Shown here piece by piece: positions 16,422-24,739 of a stretch of DNA of 64,000 bases. Source of the stretch: Streptomyces sp. NBC_00572 (lineage in GTDB: Bacteria > Actinomycetota > Actinomycetes > Streptomycetales > Streptomycetaceae); the NCBI RefSeq assembly GCF_026341815.1, contig NZ_JAPENX010000002.1:310001-374000 (forward strand), written 5' to 3'. The stretch's first letter is position 1; each line of letters starts with the position of its first letter. The notes below the pieces were generated by a model, which was not told the DNA's origin, searched no databases, and saw only the letters and a list, made by a program, of their open reading frames with translations. Made by a program: the position numbers and the translations under genes.

Positions 16422-17446
16422 TCGTTACCCCTCCGTCGGAACAGGTGGACGCCGACCGTCAGGAGCAGCGTCGCCAGGAAAAGGAGGACCGCTCCGGCGG
16501 CGCCGACACCGAGCCGGTTCTGTTCGAGGCCCAGCTTGTAGATGACGGTCATGACGACCTCGGTCGAGCCGTCGGGGCCGCCGTTGGTGAGCAGGAAGAC
16601 CTCGGTGAAGACGCGCAGGCCCCGGATGGCGGCGAGGATGAAGAGGATGGTGAGGACGGCGCGCAGGCCGGGGACGGTCACATGGCGAATGCGCTGGAAC
16701 CGGGACGCGCCGTCGACCTTGGCGGCCTCGTACAGGCCGCGGTCCACTCCGGCGAGACCGGCGAGGAAGATCATCATGTCGTAGGGAGCGCCCCGCCAGA
16801 TGCCGGTGAGCATGATGGAGACCATCGAGGTGTCGGGGTCGTTGATGAATCCCGACGGGCCGAACCCCACCAGGCCGAGGAGGGAGTTCAGCATGCCGTC
16901 CTCGGTGGGGTGGTACATGATCCGCCAGAGTTCGGCCACGACCGCGATCGGCACGACCACGGGGAGGAAGGCCGCCGAGCGGACGAAGCCGAGCTTGCGG
17001 CCCTGTCCCTCCATGAGGAGGGCGAGCGTCAGGCCGAGCAGCATCGACCCGAGGGTCTGGCCGACGGCGAGGACGACGGTGTGCCAGGCGGCCTCGCGGA
17101 AGCCGTCGGAGGAGAGCACGGTGGCGTAGTTCTCGCCGCCGACCCAGCGGTTGCCGAGGTAGGGCTGGACGTCCTGGAAGGACATGGTCAGCGCGCTGGC
17201 CATGGGGATGAACTTGAAGTAGAGGAAGAGGATCAGGGCGGGGGCGAGGAAGAGCCACGGCGTCCACCACTTGCCCGCGCGGCGGTTCCTGATGCGACGG
17301 CTCGTCACGTGGCCGTTCCTCGGGCGGCGGGAGGCGGGCGGCCCGCTTCCTCCTGTCGCGGACGACGACCCCCGCCCGCCCGGTGCCCGCGGGGTGGAGC
17401 CGGTCGCCGTGCCGGCGGCCGACTTCACCTGGTCGACGCTCGTCAT
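16418..17446 (-). CDS. Carbohydrate ABC transporter permease (MalF type)
   Basis: A 342-residue membrane permease. About 60 basic, low-complexity residues precede the first helix (WWTPWLFLAPALILFLYF), and the EAA motif EAAKVDGASRFQRIRHVTVP lies near residue 241. It pairs with the MalG-type permease downstream. The ATG overlaps the binding-protein stop by 4 bp. A long soluble N-terminal extension is frequent in Streptomyces members and its role is unknown. Confidence 0.92.
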   Translation of the reverse strand: MTSVDQVKSAAGTATGSTPRAPGGRGSSSATGGSGPPASRRPRNGHVTSRRIRNRRAGKWWTPWLFLAPALILFLYFKFIPMASALTMSFQDVQPYLGNRWVGGENYATVLSSDGFREAAWHTVVLAVGQTLGSMLLGLTLALLMEGQGRKLGFVRSAAFLPVVVPIAVVAELWRIMYHPTEDGMLNSLLGLVGFGPSGFINDPDTSMVSIMLTGIWRGAPYDMMIFLAGLAGVDRGLYEAAKVDGASRFQRIRHVTVPGLRAVLTILFILAAIRGLRVFTEVFLLTNGGPDGSTEVVMTVIYKLGLEQNRLGVGAAGAVLLFLATLLLTVGVHLFRRRGNE

Positions 17447-18768
17447 CCGGCGATTCCCTGCTCCTGGAGGATCGCGGCGAGCTTGGTGTCGAGCTCACGC
17501 AGCTTCTCGCCCAGGTCGAGGGAGCAGTCGGCCATCAGTGCGTTGACGGTCTCGGCGGTGGTCTGGCGTACCGGGGTCCAGTTGGGGATGGAGGGGGCGT
17601 AGCGCCCGGAGGAGCGGTAGACGTCGGCGTACGTCTTCCAGCGCGGGTCGGGGCGGACCTCGGTGACGTCCACCGTCTTGTTCACGGGAAGCTGGACGGT
17701 GGAGCCGTCCTCGCCCTCCATGCCGAGCTTCTGGCCCTCGGCGGAGATGGCGTACCCGGCGAAGGCGTCCTGGCCGGCCATGTTCTCCGAACCGGCCATC
17801 AGGTAGACGGAGCCACCCTCGGCGAGCACGGTGGCGTCCTTCGGCCCCTTGGGCATGGGGACGACCTCGTACTTGTCCTTGCCGAGGGACTTGTCGAAGC
17901 GGGGCATGAGGTAGGGGCCGACGACGAACATGCCGGCCTTGCCCGCCTCGAACGTCTCGTTCGTCGGCGGGGTGTCCATGGTGACGGCCCCGGGTTGGAC
18001 GACCTTCGTGTCGCAGCCGAGGGCGCGGAACCACCGCATGGCCTGCGTCGACTCCTTGCCGCTCATCGACGGCTTGTACTTCCCCTGGCCCGACGGGGTG
18101 ATGAAGTCTCCCCCGGCGGCCCAGAGGAAGTTGGAGAAGTACCAGGAGGCGTAGCCGCGTTTGGTCGACAGCGGGGCGGCGAGGCCGTAGGTGTCCTGCT
18201 TGCCGTTGCCGTCGGGGTCGCGGGTGGTGAAGGCGGCCGCCATCGCGGCGAGGTCGTCCCAGCTCTGCGGGGCCCGCAGTTTCAGCTTCTCGCGCCAGTC
18301 CTTGCGGATGAGGAGAGCGCCGGCCTGGGCGGAGTACGGGATGCCGTACTGCTTGCCGTCTACGCTCTTGCCGGAGTTCAGCCCCTGCTCGACGAGGTCC
18401 CCGCTGCTCTTGATCTTGCTCAGGTCGATCTCCCGGAGGAGGCCCTGGCTGTGCATCGCGCCGAGCTGGGTGACGTCGTTCATGACGATGTCGGGCAGCT
18501 TCCGCTGGGCGGCGCGCTGCTGGAGCTTCGTCTCGAAGTCGTCGAAGATCGCCGTGACCTTCACCTTGTGGCCGGTGGCCTTCTCGAAGCCGGCGACCAG
18601 CCTCAGCGTCGCCTTCTCACCGGGTCCGCCGGGCGTCGTCCTGGTCCACAGCTCCAGCTCCGCCTTGGAGTCCTGCTTGGCGTCCACCCCCGCAGGACCG
18701 GACGTACAGCTCGTCAGGGCCAACGCCGAGGCGAGAAAACCCGCACCGATCCATCGCGTTCTCTGCAT
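17443..18768 (-). CDS. Sugar-binding lipoprotein of ABC importer
   Basis: A 441-residue extracytoplasmic solute-binding protein of the sugar (family 1) type. The signal ends in the lipobox LTSC at about residues 20-23, so it is anchored to the outer face of the membrane by lipid. AGGAG lies before the ATG at 18768; the longer frame upstream is not needed. It is the first gene of the seven-gene operon with two permeases, two dehydratases, fucosidase and PL6 lyase, and so probably binds oligosaccharides liberated by the lyase. Two sets of palindromes lie in its promoter region. Confidence 0.92.
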   Translation of the reverse strand: MQRTRWIGAGFLASALALTSCTSGPAGVDAKQDSKAELELWTRTTPGGPGEKATLRLVAGFEKATGHKVKVTAIFDDFETKLQQRAAQRKLPDIVMNDVTQLGAMHSQGLLREIDLSKIKSSGDLVEQGLNSGKSVDGKQYGIPYSAQAGALLIRKDWREKLKLRAPQSWDDLAAMAAAFTTRDPDGNGKQDTYGLAAPLSTKRGYASWYFSNFLWAAGGDFITPSGQGKYKPSMSGKESTQAMRWFRALGCDTKVVQPGAVTMDTPPTNETFEAGKAGMFVVGPYLMPRFDKSLGKDKYEVVPMPKGPKDATVLAEGGSVYLMAGSENMAGQDAFAGYAISAEGQKLGMEGEDGSTVQLPVNKTVDVTEVRPDPRWKTYADVYRSSGRYAPSIPNWTPVRQTTAETVNALMADCSLDLGEKLRELDTKLAAILQEQGIAG

Positions 18769-18802
18769 GACAACTCCTGTTCGCCGCCCTCGGCAGCTGG
18801 CC

Positions 18803-18989
18803 TGTAAGCGCTTGCCGGGGACGCTAACGCTCGGCCGAACGAGGGTCAATAGTCCGATGACTGAAAAGAGTTGAGGCGGAGGAGGGTGTACGGCGGCGCA
18901 TCCGCGCCGACTTGCTCATTGCCCGCTTGAGCAGTCAGGGAGCGGTGTCGGAGGTGAAGCGCTTCGCCTCGGTGGCGGGAGCGCTCCCG
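18803..18989. promoter_or_regulatory. Cluster of AGCGCT-centred palindromes (LacI-type operators)
   Basis: Three dyads share an AGCGCT centre: TGTAAGCGCTTGCC (18803-18816), a 20-bp near-perfect dyad with core GAAGCGCTTC (18951-18970), and the perfect CGGGAGCGCTCCCG (18976-18989). The first matches the usual LacI-family operator shape. They lie between the binding-protein start and the FadR-type site, suggesting a second regulator, whose gene is not in the window. Confidence 0.55.
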
Positions 18990-19002
18990 TCGGGGCGCGA
19001 CT

Positions 19003-19030
19003 CAGACATCGATCAAAGATCCGATGTCTG
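19003..19030. promoter_or_regulatory. FadR-type operator upstream of the importer/lyase operon
   Basis: An inverted repeat CAGACATC (19003-19010) and GATGTCTG (19023-19030) with 12 bases between. The right half contains AGATCCGATGT (19017-19027), one mismatch from the ACATCCGATGT core seen at 20214-20224. It lies about 235 bp upstream of the binding-protein start. Confidence 0.65.
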
Positions 19031-19082
19031 AGGGCACATGGAAGGTCGGGGCGTTGGAATCAGGCCACGCCGGGTGTCGCCG

Positions 19083-20093
19083 CTACGCGCGGGTCGCGGC
19101 GCCGGCCGGTTCGACGGCGTGCCGCAGGGGCTCACCTCGTACCAGTCGCCGCAGTTCGTCGCGTACGAGTTCGCCGAGGCGGGCGCGTTCCCTGCCCATG
19201 GCGCCGGCGAGGTGCGGAGTCAACAGGACGTTCGGCAACGCGAACAGCGGCGAACCGGGGTCGGGCGGTTCGGGCCAGGTCACATCGAGTACGGCGGTGA
19301 CGTCGGGCCTGTCGCGGAGCACACCGATCACCTCGGGCTCGTTCAGAACCGCACCACGGGCCGTGTTGATCAGGGTGGCGCCCTCGGGGAGCAGCGACAT
19401 CAGCCGCTCACCCACGAGGCCTTCGGTCTCGGGCAGCAGCGGGGCGTGGACGCTCACGACGTCGCACGCCGCGAACAGGTCCTCGATGCCGGTCAGTCGG
19501 ACGCCCAGCTCCTGAGCGGCTGCCGGGTCGATCACGGGGTCGCAGGCGAGGACCTCGACGTCGAAGTGCCGGAGGTGCTCCGCGACGAGCCGGCCGATCT
19601 CGCCCAGGCCGAGCAGGCCCACGCGGGAGCCGTAGCCCCCGGGCACCACGGGGTTGTGCGGGAAACGGCGGCTGATCGCCACCTCGCGGCCGAGGCGATG
19701 GACCTGCTTCAGGCCGAGCAGGATCTGGGCCAGGCTGAACTCGGCGACCGGGACGGCGTTGGCCCTGGCCGCGGAGACGATCGGGATGCCCCGGGCCCAG
19801 AACTCCGGCGGCGTCAGATGCCGTACCGAACCGGCCGCCACCATCACCGCCCTCAGCCTCGGGGCGTGGGCGAGCAGCTTCGCGTCGAGCACAGGCGCTC
19901 CCCAGCCGGTGAGCAGCACGTCGACCCCTTCCAGTACACCGGGGTCCCGGAGAAGAGCCTCCCGGGTGAGCGGCGGAGCGTGCCGACGTGTCAGGCGTCC
20001 GATGTCCTCCAGGACGTGCGCCGGATAGACATCGGCTCTGCGCTCCTCCTCCATGACCAGTAGGGCGTTGGGCATCGTCGTCGCAGCTGCCAT
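19083..20093 (-). CDS. D-2-hydroxyacid dehydrogenase (NAD-dependent)
   Basis: A 336-residue 2-hydroxyacid dehydrogenase. The Rossmann motif GLLGLGEIGR is near residue 168, the substrate Arg is in INTARGAVLNE, and the catalytic His is in LTPHLAGA. ATG at 20093 follows GGAGG. The family reduces 2-keto acids or glyoxylate reversibly. It is divergent from the FAH-family hydrolase and shares its operator region. Its substrate may be a product of the locus (pyruvate or a deoxy keto acid); D-lactate formation is possible but unproven. Confidence 0.85.
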   Translation of the reverse strand: MAAATTMPNALLVMEEERRADVYPAHVLEDIGRLTRRHAPPLTREALLRDPGVLEGVDVLLTGWGAPVLDAKLLAHAPRLRAVMVAAGSVRHLTPPEFWARGIPIVSAARANAVPVAEFSLAQILLGLKQVHRLGREVAISRRFPHNPVVPGGYGSRVGLLGLGEIGRLVAEHLRHFDVEVLACDPVIDPAAAQELGVRLTGIEDLFAACDVVSVHAPLLPETEGLVGERLMSLLPEGATLINTARGAVLNEPEVIGVLRDRPDVTAVLDVTWPEPPDPGSPLFALPNVLLTPHLAGAMGRERARLGELVRDELRRLVRGEPLRHAVEPAGAATRA

Positions 20094-20136
20094 CGGCTCG
20101 GCCTCCTGGGGCGTGGCGGTTTCGGCGGGCCACACG

Positions 20137-20153
20137 ATACATCGGAGGACAAA
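20137..20153. promoter_or_regulatory. FadR-type half operator before the hydroxyacid dehydrogenase
   Basis: ATACATCGGAGGACAAA keeps the left half (ATACATCGGA) of the locus palindrome, but the right half is degenerate. It is 44 bp before the dehydrogenase start in the divergent promoter region. Confidence 0.45.
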
Positions 20154-20211
20154 CCTGATCGTGTCGAAGGACTGGACAAAAGTTCGCCGCATTGCTTGCA
20201 TTCGCGAGTCG

Positions 20212-20228
20212 ATACATCCGATGTCTAT
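20212..20228. promoter_or_regulatory. FadR-type operator before the FAH-family hydrolase
   Basis: ATACATCCGATGTCTAT has the dyad core ACATCCGATGT (20214-20224), differing from the sites at 9480 and 10323 only at the central base. It ends eight bases before the ATG at 20237, so bound repressor would block both promoter and ribosome site. Confidence 0.75.
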
Positions 20229-20236
20229 CGTGAAGG

Positions 20237-21106
20237 ATGACTGGCATGCGCGTACTGAGGGTGGGGGAAGCGGGGGCGGAACGCCTCGCGGTCCTGGACG
20301 GGGCCGGTGGGCTCCTGGACGCGTCCGGCATCGCCGACGACATCGACCACCGCTCACTCTCCGACGGTGTGCTCGACCGGCTCGCCGGGGCCGTGGCCGC
20401 GGGATCCCTGCCGGCCCTGGACGCCCCGGGTGACCGCGTACGCATCGGCGCGCCGGTCGCCCGGCCGGGGAAGGTGGTGTGCATCGGCCTCAACTACCGG
20501 GACCACGCGGAGGAGACCGGAGCGGAGATCCCGGCCGAGCCGGTCGTGTTCATGAAGGACCCGTGGACGGTCACGGGGCCGCACGACACGGTGCTGATTC
20601 CCCGGGACAGCGTCAAGACCGACTACGAGGTCGAGTTGGCGGTGGTGATCGGCAGGACCGCGCGGTACCTGGACAGCGACGAGGACGCACTCGCGTGCGT
20701 GGCCGGGTACGCGGTCTCGCACGATGTCTCCGAGCGCGCGTTCCAGCTGGAGCGTGGCGGTCAGTGGGACAAGGGGAAGAGCTGCGAGACGTTCAATCCG
20801 CTCGGCCCGTGGCTCGTCACGCCGGACGAGGTCCCCGACCCGCAGAAGCTCGCGCTCCGGCTGACGGTGAACGGAGTCGAGCGCCAGCACGGCTCGACCG
20901 CGGACATGGTGTTCCCCGTCGCCGAGATCATCCGCTACCTGAGCCGGTTCATGGTGCTGCACCCCGGGGACGTCATCAACACCGGCACCCCGGCCGGCGT
21001 GGCCCTCGGCCGTCCCGAACCCCGGCCGTACCTGCGGCACGGCGATGTGGTGGAGTGCGGGATCGACGGGCTCGGGACCATGCGCCAGACGTTCCGACAG
21101 GCCTGA
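20237..21106 (+). CDS. FAH-family hydrolase, probable 2,4-diketo-3-deoxy-L-fuconate hydrolase
   Basis: A 289-residue fumarylacetoacetate-hydrolase-fold enzyme. The signature CIGLNYRDHAEETGAEIP is near residues 81-98, the metal ligands sit in KTDYEVELAVVIG, and VSHDVSERAFQ and WDKGKSCETFNPLGPW are the lid and substrate blocks. In the oxidative L-fucose pathway this family cleaves 2,4-diketo-3-deoxy-L-fuconate to pyruvate and L-lactate, the only step missing from the operon at 4439-9328. The gene is about 11 kb from that operon but carries the same operator. Confidence 0.87.
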   Translation: MTGMRVLRVGEAGAERLAVLDGAGGLLDASGIADDIDHRSLSDGVLDRLAGAVAAGSLPALDAPGDRVRIGAPVARPGKVVCIGLNYRDHAEETGAEIPAEPVVFMKDPWTVTGPHDTVLIPRDSVKTDYEVELAVVIGRTARYLDSDEDALACVAGYAVSHDVSERAFQLERGGQWDKGKSCETFNPLGPWLVTPDEVPDPQKLALRLTVNGVERQHGSTADMVFPVAEIIRYLSRFMVLHPGDVINTGTPAGVALGRPEPRPYLRHGDVVECGIDGLGTMRQTFRQA

Positions 21107-21118
21107 GGGGAGACGTCC

Positions 21119-21757
21119 ATGCGGTTCACCCGGGACGACCGGCTGCTCTTCGTCGGCGACTCCGTCACGGACACCGGCCGCGACCGCGCGGATCCCACCT
21201 CCCTCGGCGAGGGATACGTACGGATGATCGCCGAGGCGCTGCCCTTCCCCGCGACGGTCGTCAACAAGGGACTCAACGGAAATCGGGTCTACGACCTGGA
21301 GGCGCGCTGGGACACCGATGTCCTCGGGCTCGCCCCCTCGGTGGTCACCGTGCTGATCGGCATCAACGACACATGGCGCCGCTACGACCGCGGCCTGATC
21401 AGCCCGGTACCGGAGTTCGAGGCCTCCCTCGACCGCCTGCTCACCCTCACCGCGAAGACGTGTGCCGCGCGCCTCTTCGTCATGACACCGTTCCTCCTCC
21501 CGGCCTCCCCGGAGCAGGAGAGGTGGCACGAGGACCTCGCGCCCCGCACGGAAGCCGTGCTGCGGACGGCCGCCGCTCACGGTGCGACGGTCGTCCGCAC
21601 GGACCTGGCGCTGCTCGGCGCCGCCGAGGTGCACGGCGCGGCGGCCCTCGCACCGGACGGTGTCCATCCGAGCCCGCTCGGCCACCGAGTCCTCGCGGAC
21701 GCGTGGCTGGCGGCGGCCGGGGCGGGAAGGGGGCCCGCCTCGTCTGAGAGGCTGTGA
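21119..21757 (+). CDS. SGNH/GDSL hydrolase
   Basis: A 212-residue esterase of the SGNH fold: block I FVGDSVTD (nucleophile Ser), block II with NKGLNGNRV, block III LIGINDTW, and block V DGVHPS with the catalytic Asp/His. It lacks a signal peptide, so it is cytoplasmic. It starts 12 bp after the FAH-family gene and is probably co-transcribed with it. In a glycan locus such enzymes usually remove acetyl groups from sugars, and deacetylation of imported oligosaccharides is a plausible role here. Confidence 0.85.
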   Translation: MRFTRDDRLLFVGDSVTDTGRDRADPTSLGEGYVRMIAEALPFPATVVNKGLNGNRVYDLEARWDTDVLGLAPSVVTVLIGINDTWRRYDRGLISPVPEFEASLDRLLTLTAKTCAARLFVMTPFLLPASPEQERWHEDLAPRTEAVLRTAAAHGATVVRTDLALLGAAEVHGAAALAPDGVHPSPLGHRVLADAWLAAAGAGRGPASSERL

Positions 21758-21759
21758 GC

Positions 21760-22317
21760 ATGACTGACATGCCCCTCTGGCGTCGGCCCACCCGTAGCGG
21801 CTGGCGCATCGACGTCGACGAAGCCCGCACCCGCGCCGACGTGATCGACGCGGCCGGCAGCGTCCGGGCGTCCGTCCCCATCGAGCCGGTCCAGCACTTC
21901 ACGGGCTGGTTCGCCAAGCGCCAGAACGCGGTCGTGAACCGTGCGTTCGAGGCCGACGGGCCGTCACTGCCGGCCCGTGAGCCGACCGCGATCTCGCTGC
22001 GTCCGCACGACCCGGAGGCGTTCGTCAGCGACGGTGCCGACGACGGGCGTCGCCGGGAGAAGACCGGGCGGGCCGCTCTCCACGGCCGGGACTACGCCTT
22101 CCAGCACACGGACGGGCAGAGAGCGGACGCGATGCGGGACGGCGTCCGCATCGCGTCGTTCGTCAAGCACGGCTTCCGCCCGCGGGACGGGCACGTCAGC
22201 CGCGACGATCACCTTCCTCTGGACGAGACCGACGAACTGGTCCTCACCGTCTTCGAGAAACTGCTGAGGCCCGGACGCCCCGGCGCCGTCTCCGACCTGC
22301 TCACCGACCTGAGCTGA
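21760..22317 (+). CDS. Conserved hypothetical protein
   Basis: A soluble protein of 185 residues from the ATG at 21760, two bases after the SGNH gene's stop, so possibly co-transcribed. I do not recognise it. It contains VQHFTGWFAKRQNAVVNRA and a charged middle, with many Asp/Arg residues and no membrane segment or signal. The end (LVLTVFEKLLRPG) looks helical. It is convergent with the large repeat protein. Confidence 0.55.
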   Translation: MTDMPLWRRPTRSGWRIDVDEARTRADVIDAAGSVRASVPIEPVQHFTGWFAKRQNAVVNRAFEADGPSLPAREPTAISLRPHDPEAFVSDGADDGRRREKTGRAALHGRDYAFQHTDGQRADAMRDGVRIASFVKHGFRPRDGHVSRDDHLPLDETDELVLTVFEKLLRPGRPGAVSDLLTDLS

Positions 22318-22362
22318 TCGGCTGCGAGCAGGGCCGGAACGGGGGCCGACCGGGGACGCGCG

Positions 22363-24402
22363 TCAGGGGCAGCTGATGCGGGCGTCGCCCGGGTCGGTGG
22401 TGCAGGTGTCCGTACCGGCACCGCCGTTGGCGGTGTCGTTGCCCAGGACCCCGTCGGTGGTGGTGAGGCGGTCATTGCCGTAGTAGCCGGTCAGGGTGTC
22501 GTTGCCCGCGCCGCCGTTCAGGGTGTCGTCGCCGAAACCGCCGTCGATGTTGTCGTTGCCGAAGCCGCCGTGGGCGGTGTCGTTGCCGTAGCTCGCGCGG
22601 ATGGTGTCGTTGCCGCCGAGGCCGCAGATCACGTCGTTGCCGAAGCCACCGTTGAGAGTGTCGGCGCCGCTGGTGCCGATGATCGTGCACGCGCGCGCGT
22701 TGTTCACCGAAGTGGTCGCGGAGGCAGTGTTGTTGGAGGGCATCGGGTCCAGGGGCGAGCCGCTGACACCGACCGAGTTGGTGAGTGTGCCGACGGCCCG
22801 GGGTTCGGCCGTCACCGTGACGATCGCGCTCGAACCCGGGGCCAAGGAGCCGAGGGCGCAGGTGGCACCCGTCGTGGTCGTCGTACAGGTGCCTTGCGAG
22901 GGAACGGCCGAGATCAGGGTCGCGCCTGCTCCGGAGAGCGTGTCCGAGAGCGAGACGCCGGTCGCGGTGGCCGTGGACGCCGCGGAGTTGGAGACCGTCA
23001 CCGTGTACGTGGCCCGGTCTCCGATGCTCACCGTGGTCGTCCCGGCCTTCGTCACCGACAGGTCCGCCCTCGGCTGGGGCGGAGGCGTACCGTCACCGCC
23101 CTCGTAGCGGGCGAGGGCGAAGGAGAAGCCCGCTCCGTACCCGGCCGCGACGATCTTTCCGTCGGGCTGGACGAGCACGCCCCGGGCCTCGTCGAAGTCG
23201 TTGAAACCGGTCACCACGAAGCCGTCGCCGCCGAAGCCGGTGTCCACCGTGCCGTTGGGGTTGAGGCGGGCCAGGCCGAAGTCGTTGGCCTCGGAACTGT
23301 TCGGGTCGTCAGCGCGCCCGGCGAGCACGATCTTGCCGTTCTGCTGGAGCGCCAGACCGTACGCGATGCCGCCGTCACCGGGGGCGTTGACCGACGTACG
23401 GCCGCCCGTGGCGAAGCCTGCGTCGGGGGTGCCGTTGGCGTTGTAGCGGAGGGCCGCGAAGCCGAGTCCGCCGGAACCGGCGGCGACGATCTTTCCGTCG
23501 GGCTGGACGGCCACGGCGTTGCCGAACTCGGTACCGCCGAAGTCCGCGGTCACCATGCCGTCACCGCTGAAGGAGGTGTCAAGGGTGCCGTCGGCGTTGT
23601 AGCGGGCCACGCCGATGTCGAAGGCGGTGTTGCCCACGTAGCCGACCGAGACGATCTTCCCGTCCGGCTGGAGGGCCATCCCGCGGGCGATGCCACCGCC
23701 GTCCTGGGGCGAGGTGGGGGTGAAGCCCGCGACGACCGCTCCGTCGCCGCCGAGGGTGGGGTCGAGACTGCCGTCGGTGCCGAGGCGGACGAGCGCGAAG
23801 CCTCCGCCGCCGCCCTTGCCCGCGGCGACGATCCTGCCGTCCGGCTGGACGGCCACGTCCGCGCCGTCCGCGGATCCGCCGAACTCCTCGACGCGCACCA
23901 GGCCGCCGTCGCCGAAGCCCGTGTCGAGGCTGCCGTCGGTGTTGTAACGGGCCACGGAGAAGAAGCAACAGCCGCCGCCCTCCTCCGCGATCACCTCGGT
24001 GGTGCCCGCCACGACGATCTTTCCGTCGGACGGCTGGATCGCGACGGCGTTGGCGGTGTGACCGCCGCCGCCGAAGTCACTGGTCACCGTGCCGTCACCG
24101 CTGAAGGTGGTGTCGAGGGCACCGTCGGTGTTGTAGCGGGCGAGCGCGAAGCCCGCCTCGCTCACACCGACGACGACGAGCCTGCCGTCGGCCTGCCGTG
24201 CGATGTCGTGGCCTTCGGCGTACCCGGTGATCGGGGTCGTCACGCGGCCGTCGGGACCGAACGTCGGATCCAGGTCGCCCGGGGCCGCGAGCGCGGTGCC
24301 GGGCAGCGCGAGGACGAGCGCCATGCCGAGCACGGCCGGCACCCCGGCTCTGCCGCCGGGCCTGCGACGCCGTTCCGCCGGTCTCAGCTGTACGTGGGTC
24401 AT
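22363..24402 (-). CDS. Secreted repeat protein: delta-60, DUF11 and RTX-type repeats
   Basis: A 679-residue exported protein. A basic N terminus and hydrophobic segment end with ALAAPGDLDPTFG near residue 41. About seven delta-60 repeats of roughly 50 residues follow (each LDxxFxGDGxVTxDFGG with QPDGKIVxAG), probably a beta-propeller-like fold. Then comes one DUF11/CARDB-like domain (RADLSVTKAGTTTVSIGD) near 490-600. The last 90 residues are hemolysin-type calcium repeats (GGxGNDxLxG), as in RTX proteins. There is no sortase motif or C-terminal membrane helix, so it is secreted or wall-associated. ATG at 24402, preceded by GGAGG. The function is unknown; adhesion or surface structure is likely. 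Confidence 0.85.
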   Translation of the reverse strand: MTHVQLRPAERRRRPGGRAGVPAVLGMALVLALPGTALAAPGDLDPTFGPDGRVTTPITGYAEGHDIARQADGRLVVVGVSEAGFALARYNTDGALDTTFSGDGTVTSDFGGGGHTANAVAIQPSDGKIVVAGTTEVIAEEGGGCCFFSVARYNTDGSLDTGFGDGGLVRVEEFGGSADGADVAVQPDGRIVAAGKGGGGGFALVRLGTDGSLDPTLGGDGAVVAGFTPTSPQDGGGIARGMALQPDGKIVSVGYVGNTAFDIGVARYNADGTLDTSFSGDGMVTADFGGTEFGNAVAVQPDGKIVAAGSGGLGFAALRYNANGTPDAGFATGGRTSVNAPGDGGIAYGLALQQNGKIVLAGRADDPNSSEANDFGLARLNPNGTVDTGFGGDGFVVTGFNDFDEARGVLVQPDGKIVAAGYGAGFSFALARYEGGDGTPPPQPRADLSVTKAGTTTVSIGDRATYTVTVSNSAASTATATGVSLSDTLSGAGATLISAVPSQGTCTTTTTGATCALGSLAPGSSAIVTVTAEPRAVGTLTNSVGVSGSPLDPMPSNNTASATTSVNNARACTIIGTSGADTLNGGFGNDVICGLGGNDTIRASYGNDTAHGGFGNDNIDGGFGDDTLNGGAGNDTLTGYYGNDRLTTTDGVLGNDTANGGAGTDTCTTDPGDARISCP

Positions 24403-24739
24403 CTGCGTACGAACCTCCGTCTTCGTGGTGTACGGGGAGCAGCGCACAGCTTCGTGCCGGAGTGCGCCCCGCTCCGGCGGGCCGTGCCGAACTACGCTCA
24501 CCGGCCCTCCTGAACCACTCCCGCGAGGGAGCGCACGGGGAGTGATCCCTGTGTCGGGGCGTCGCGGGGACGGTGGGGCGGTGGTTGCTTCTGAATCGGC
24601 CATGTGGTGGCGCGAACCAATCCCCTGATGTGGTGTCAGGGATGGTTCAGGGTGAAGCCGGGGGTGGTCCCTGGCGAAGCGGGCCGGCCGGGAGGGCAGA
24701 ATCGAAGAAGTTGATCACCGCTTGCCCTGTGGAGTCCCT
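24403..24739. other. Divergent intergenic region
   Basis: It lies between the divergent repeat protein and serine hydrolase genes and should hold both promoters. I see no convincing -35/-10 pair, no long inverted repeat and no protein-like small ORF in it. Confidence 0.4.

Noticed and set aside
19991..20030. A GTCCGATGTCC sequence resembling the locus operator
   Set aside because: It lies inside the hydroxyacid dehydrogenase coding sequence, far from a promoter, and only half of it matches.
22570..24513. A 647-codon plus-strand frame opposite the delta-60 protein
   Set aside because: The periodic repeats come from the repeats of the real gene read on the other strand; no ribosome site or domain is seen.
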